64,000 nucleotides of DNA from Gibbula magus (lineage: Eukaryota; Mollusca; Gastropoda; Trochida; Trochidae). The DNA is taken from assembly GCA_936450465.1 (NCBI GenBank), contig OW388291.1, positions 84,085,436-84,149,435 on the forward strand, given 5' to 3'. Numbering within the stretch: the stretch's first letter is position 1; the number at the start of each line of letters is the position of its first letter. The notes under the pieces are model-generated. The model searched no databases. It was not told the origin of the DNA and saw only the letters and a list, made by a program, of their open reading frames with translations. Shown here one piece after another: positions 60,419-64,000 of the stretch. The position numbers and the translations under genes were made by a program.

Positions 60419-60455
60419 GAGTGAGAGAGACAGAGACAGAGACAGAGAGATTACC
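60290..60455. repeat. (GA)n-(CA)n-(GA)n microsatellite
   Basis: cagacagagagac and gagagagacacac lead into about 17 CA repeats, then gagagacagagacagag. On the minus strand this forms a long pyrimidine run directly upstream of the KEADMKDLVSALASGDCKS exon, where a splice acceptor is expected. No clear AG was seen immediately before the exon. Confidence 0.85.
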
Positions 60456-62499
60456 TAGATTTGCTGTTATTTAGAACACGAACTCAACCAACTGCCTGTC
60501 TTCTATTTCAAAGGGAACCAACCGACTTCATGACTAGGTCAATAATCTCATCTTCACTAGCCGGTTCTTTCTCAAGAACAGCAGCAGCACGTCTACCTCC
60601 GATGCTTGTAAACTCTGAATGCCTGATGTGCAGCCATTCTTCTCTGGTCAGGGTATTGGTATATGCTATAAACCAGAACAACATGATTTATCATGCCAAA
60701 TGGAGTAAATGAATGACCTTTATACAACGTTAATTGTAGGATTTATAAATTGAAATAGTTCAAATGGATTGAAGATTTATCAGATATCATTGAACATTTC
60801 CTTTGAAAGCAAACGTACCTTTAAATTTCTGTACAACACTATTGTTCTCTATTGGTTCTTTTTTTAGTCCTCTTCAAACTAAGACCTGTTCTTTGCCTGT
60901 TGGCCCCTTCCTTGTTGGCAGTTCCTTAGGGTAGAGAGCTAGACCCTCTTCTGACGTAACATGTGTCTCCAGTTTTTATTTCGCTTTAAAAAGCACCTTT
61001 TCCGGGTCTATAAGGTCATCCTCCTTGTCAGAAAGGAAGGTTAGGTCTCGGAGATATTTGATAACAGTTTTCTGCAGGATTCTTTAACTTTGATCAATCC
61101 TTTCTTGGACCGATTGGGGATGTCTTCCTTTTTAGATATGACCATCTGTGGATGCATTCTTGTTTCGGTGCACCGACTCTCTGAAGGACGAGATGAGGTG
61201 TCGATGTCCAGGACGAACAATGGAGAACGAATGTAGTCCTGGGCAAAAATCCGCCCATGAACAGTGTTGTTTCCTGATAAGAGACATCATGTGTTTACAA
61301 TCCACACACTCGCATATTGGCATTCCGTCGTCATTTGAAACTTCCATCCTCATTTGCCAATATAACTTCTTCATTGTCTGCTGCATTCAGTTTGTTCATG
61401 CAGTTAACAAAAACAAAATTTGGCCTGTTCCTCAGGTACTCGGGAATGCTTTTGCTGTATATCTTTCCAAAATCTTCATTTGCGTTTACATTGCTGTAAT
61501 TGTTGTAATTGTCTTGATGTACCTATAAAACAACAATCAATTTATGAAATACAGAATATATTGTTTCAAACGTTCAAAACTATGACGTGAATAGCTTTGT
61601 TATGTGTCTTACAGTTATGCTTTCCAAATCATACATATACTACAGCGGATACTTTTCGACTTCAAGTATATGATTATTAAGAAACTTACTCTTGGTATTT
61701 TTCCGGAAGAAAGACTGAAATTATGACTTCCAGCATTCCACTCAAGCTGTTATTCTTGAATCCAGAGAGGTAGTTTGTGTTTGAAGGTCCGGTTCTGTCT
61801 TTCAATGCCATTGTTCGTGTTGAGCTTACAGTTCAGACGATCCTTTCGAAAGGCCCACACACATCGCTGAAATATATAAGGTTTTATCTTACCTTCATGG
61901 TATCGTGCAACATAAAATAAAACAATCGTGCAACATCATAAGCATCATAAGCAAATAACTAACTAGTATAATAAGAGACTAATGTTAGGGACCTTACTTT
62001 ATGCACCGGTTCCCATTGATTGGTGTACCATTTCTGCAGCTGGCTACTTTGAATCCATTCGTGAGAGTCCTTAAACGCTTTAACTTCTTCGTGGTTCTTC
62101 TCTTCACTTGGAGCTCTTGCAATCCTTCTCATCATGATCAGGACTGTGTCCTTGTGTCCAAATTGGAACAGCCGTTCCTTGTAGCTGTCATCCACCGGAC
62201 CCATGCTTGTTCCCGGTGAAAGTCGCAATGGTAAACAAAGCAACCTGATCAAGAAATGAAACCCTTTAAATTACAAAATCAATTTAGTTCTTTTCTGATA
62301 ATACAATATTAGAAATGTTTAATTACAGTTTTCCCTGCTGATGTTATTGCTTTAGGAAAGACAGGACTTACCTAGAGACACAAGGGCTTGGATTTCAACC
62401 TCACTGAAATCTGTTAGGAAATATCTTGGTGTCCAGTCTTGTTTCAATCCCGGACTTGTTCCAGTGCTTCTTTGATGGCCTCTTTGGTTTCATTCTGGA

Positions 62500-64000
62500 C
62501 TGCAAAGAATCCAACAACTATATATTTATATAACTGTAGCAGGGTACAGTTTGTCAATGAAGAACAAAGGCTGCTTGGGTTCGATTGGAGAGTTTATTCC
62601 GATAGACGATGTTATATGATGATAACAGTGATGGTAGTTGGTAACAATAATAATAATTATTCACCCTGAAACAATACATAAAATACATTAATGATTTATA
62701 CAAATGAAAACCATGGTACATCATCATACATTACATGCATATATGAGAATGAATATTTAAGTAATTTCATATATTTCAGTACCACAGATATAATTACTTC
62801 TTTGTCATAATTGATAGCATATCCATACAGTACAATATGTTAAGAGTATACATGAAATGCTAAGCTACAATATGGTATGAAACTGCACAACAGTTACAAA
62901 ATATATAAATAGAATAATACCATGCAATACCTTTAGTAAAAGATATGATGAACAATCTGTCACACATATAAAGATAAGGACAGATGACACAAAGTATGGT
63001 TGTAATACTTATACAAAATAAAGATAAAACAATATCATACAACATACCAAATAAATGGTACTCAGGTGTCCACTACCATGAGTGCATGTGACGTCACGTC
63101 GTCACATCATGACATGATCCTAAAAATAGTTAATTAGATGACATAAGTAATGCACCTAGATATACATACATGCAAACAAGAGTCAATGTCTACAGTAAAT
63201 GGTATAAAGAATTGAATATAGGTGTTCTGACACCATATTAAATATACATGGATAAAATATGAATAACGCTGCACATGTTTAGCATGAGCCCAAATATACA
63301 CACAACAACATAGTTATAAACTATGCTTAAGCATAAAAGCATATGTTGTACACAAGTGATCATAGTACAATTGAATAGGCACTAAGGGCACATATGAATC
63401 ATAATGTTTAATACATTATACACTATAGAATACATAACTGCATATACTATACTTACAAGCATGTCTAGATATACTGAAAATATGCCTATGTATAGTAACA
63501 TATACAGCACATCCTTATATATATTATGAGATGGTTATGATAACCTACGCATTTGTACACATAATACTTGTGCCTAATAGATAATAGTTAAAAGGGTAAA
63601 ATAGAATATATAGATAATATAGCCAAATGGTTATTTCTAACTAGTATGCTATTTAGTTAATATAATATACCATTTGTGCAAGTATATTAAGTTCATACAC
63701 ATTGATATAGATCATTTACTTGATCTGTACATATGATACATATGACACAACCATTACATGTGCCTGATATTGTACATACACACTCTTACCTTTAGCATGT
63801 AGCACTAAAACCATAACACATTCAAACATCATACACACAATCCTAACCATTGATATAACGATATTAAAACCCTATTTAGATATACTTGAATAGACTTAGA
63901 GATATGTAAACTAACCTGATGTATGGAAGATAGAGTTGTAGATGTGAGAAACTGTCCAGTGAAAGTGCTGGTCCAACTTCACGTGTGTCACATCAGTGAA
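62500..64000. other. AT-rich stretch, no exon firmly identified
   Basis: Rich in atacata/tatatg runs, with no long ORF. The extreme right end (about 63,917-64,000) has a minus-strand open segment (VKLDQHFHWTVSHIYN) before a gttagt donor that could be an upstream exon of the MULE-type gene; this is weak. Confidence 0.35.

Larger units (their letters stand above)
51657..62499 (-). pseudogene. MULE transposase-SWIM-Ulp1(C48) protease-PHD gene, multi-exon, damaged
   Basis: Minus-strand exons. 62499-62372 reads QDWTPRYFLTDFSEVEIQAL, a MULE catalytic Asp region. 62244-61998 reads CDFHREQAWVRWM and ends EPVHK. 61866-61690 reads RCVWAFRKDRLN, NTNNGIERQNRTFK and SGMLEVIISVFLPEKY. 61522 to about 60900 has a SWIM-like CECVDCKHMM. 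A segment starts at 60665 and another ends at 60232. Then come the duplicated protease exons (59917-58979 in copy B; copy A at 58157-57170): NWLSDK; FLPVNINYNHWTLL (His); FLDSM (Asp); QQDGHSCG (Gln, Cys), followed in copy A by 56859-56733. 51817-51657 is a PHD-like finger (CDMLECRKL, CCHVCGRCCH, CPIC) ending in TAG. Junction phases agree across the protease and finger exons. MULE plus Ulp1 protease fusions are known from plant Kaonashi elements. Several frameshifts make it inactive. First exons lie beyond the window or in 62.5-64 kb. Confidence 0.75.

Noticed and set aside
60182..60458. ORFs through the CA/GA microsatellite (Cys-Val repeats on minus, His-Thr on plus)
   Set aside because: Products of the simple repeat. 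Only the KEADMKDLVSALASGDCKS end on the minus strand looks like an exon.

Overview
The window looks like an intron-rich animal genome, most likely a mollusc or another lophotrochozoan. It is AT-rich, its genes are split by GT-AG introns, and almost all recognisable coding sequence belongs to transposable elements in various states of decay. Host-type clues are a TMEM179-like four-pass membrane protein gene, a STAND-NTPase/ankyrin gene, and several dispersed repeats that combine (CCGT)n or (ACGG)n tetranucleotides with ~145-170 bp core repeats, an architecture known from mollusc genomes. No rRNA, tRNA, CRISPR array or bacterial-style operon is visible. The species assignment is inference.

Layout. 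0-8 kb: a LINE ORF1 relic, then the last four exons of a TMEM179-like gene (2198-7628, + strand) with a 29-bp minisatellite running straight into its last splice acceptor. 8-15 kb: core-repeat elements, a 5'-truncated LINE with a 15-bp target duplication, and a minus-strand STAND/ankyrin gene broken by one stop and one frameshift. 15.7-18.8 kb: a TTAA-bounded element with ~62-bp inverted ends, holding a LINE 3' fragment and possible exons of an unrecognised minus-strand gene. 20-25.6 kb: a degraded two-gene DNA transposon, with THAP/DDE transposase on + and SAP-SWIM-YqaJ nuclease on -, converging as in ISL2EU-type elements. A 1.7-kb inverted-repeat element sits inside the nuclease gene. 26.7-31.1 kb: two abutting inverted-repeat elements. 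31-35 kb: small MITE-like elements, a foldback hairpin and a candidate first exon.

35,855-41,838 is the most striking element: ~435-bp, nearly identical inverted ends that begin with CACAGTG and are flanked by a 5-bp duplication AATGA. This is the terminus plus target-site rule of Transib/RAG-type transposons. It carries a C2H2 zinc-finger pseudogene, a TTAA MITE and a mariner copy with perfect ends. 41.9-47.8 kb is tandem repeat: a ~144-bp array with a 677-bp higher-order duplication and an inserted MITE, then a ~200-bp array.

51.6-62.5 kb is the second notable locus: exons on the minus strand of a transposon-type gene encoding, in order, a MULE-like transposase, a SWIM zinc finger, a Ulp1/C48 cysteine protease and a C-terminal PHD-like finger. 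A CR1/L2-like LINE (PHD plus SGNH-esterase ORF1; endonuclease plus reverse transcriptase ORF2) sits in its last intron. A 1.7-kb tandem duplication has doubled the protease exons together with the LINE tail, and the two copies carry different lesions. All coding calls rest on reading translations by eye; no database search was possible.
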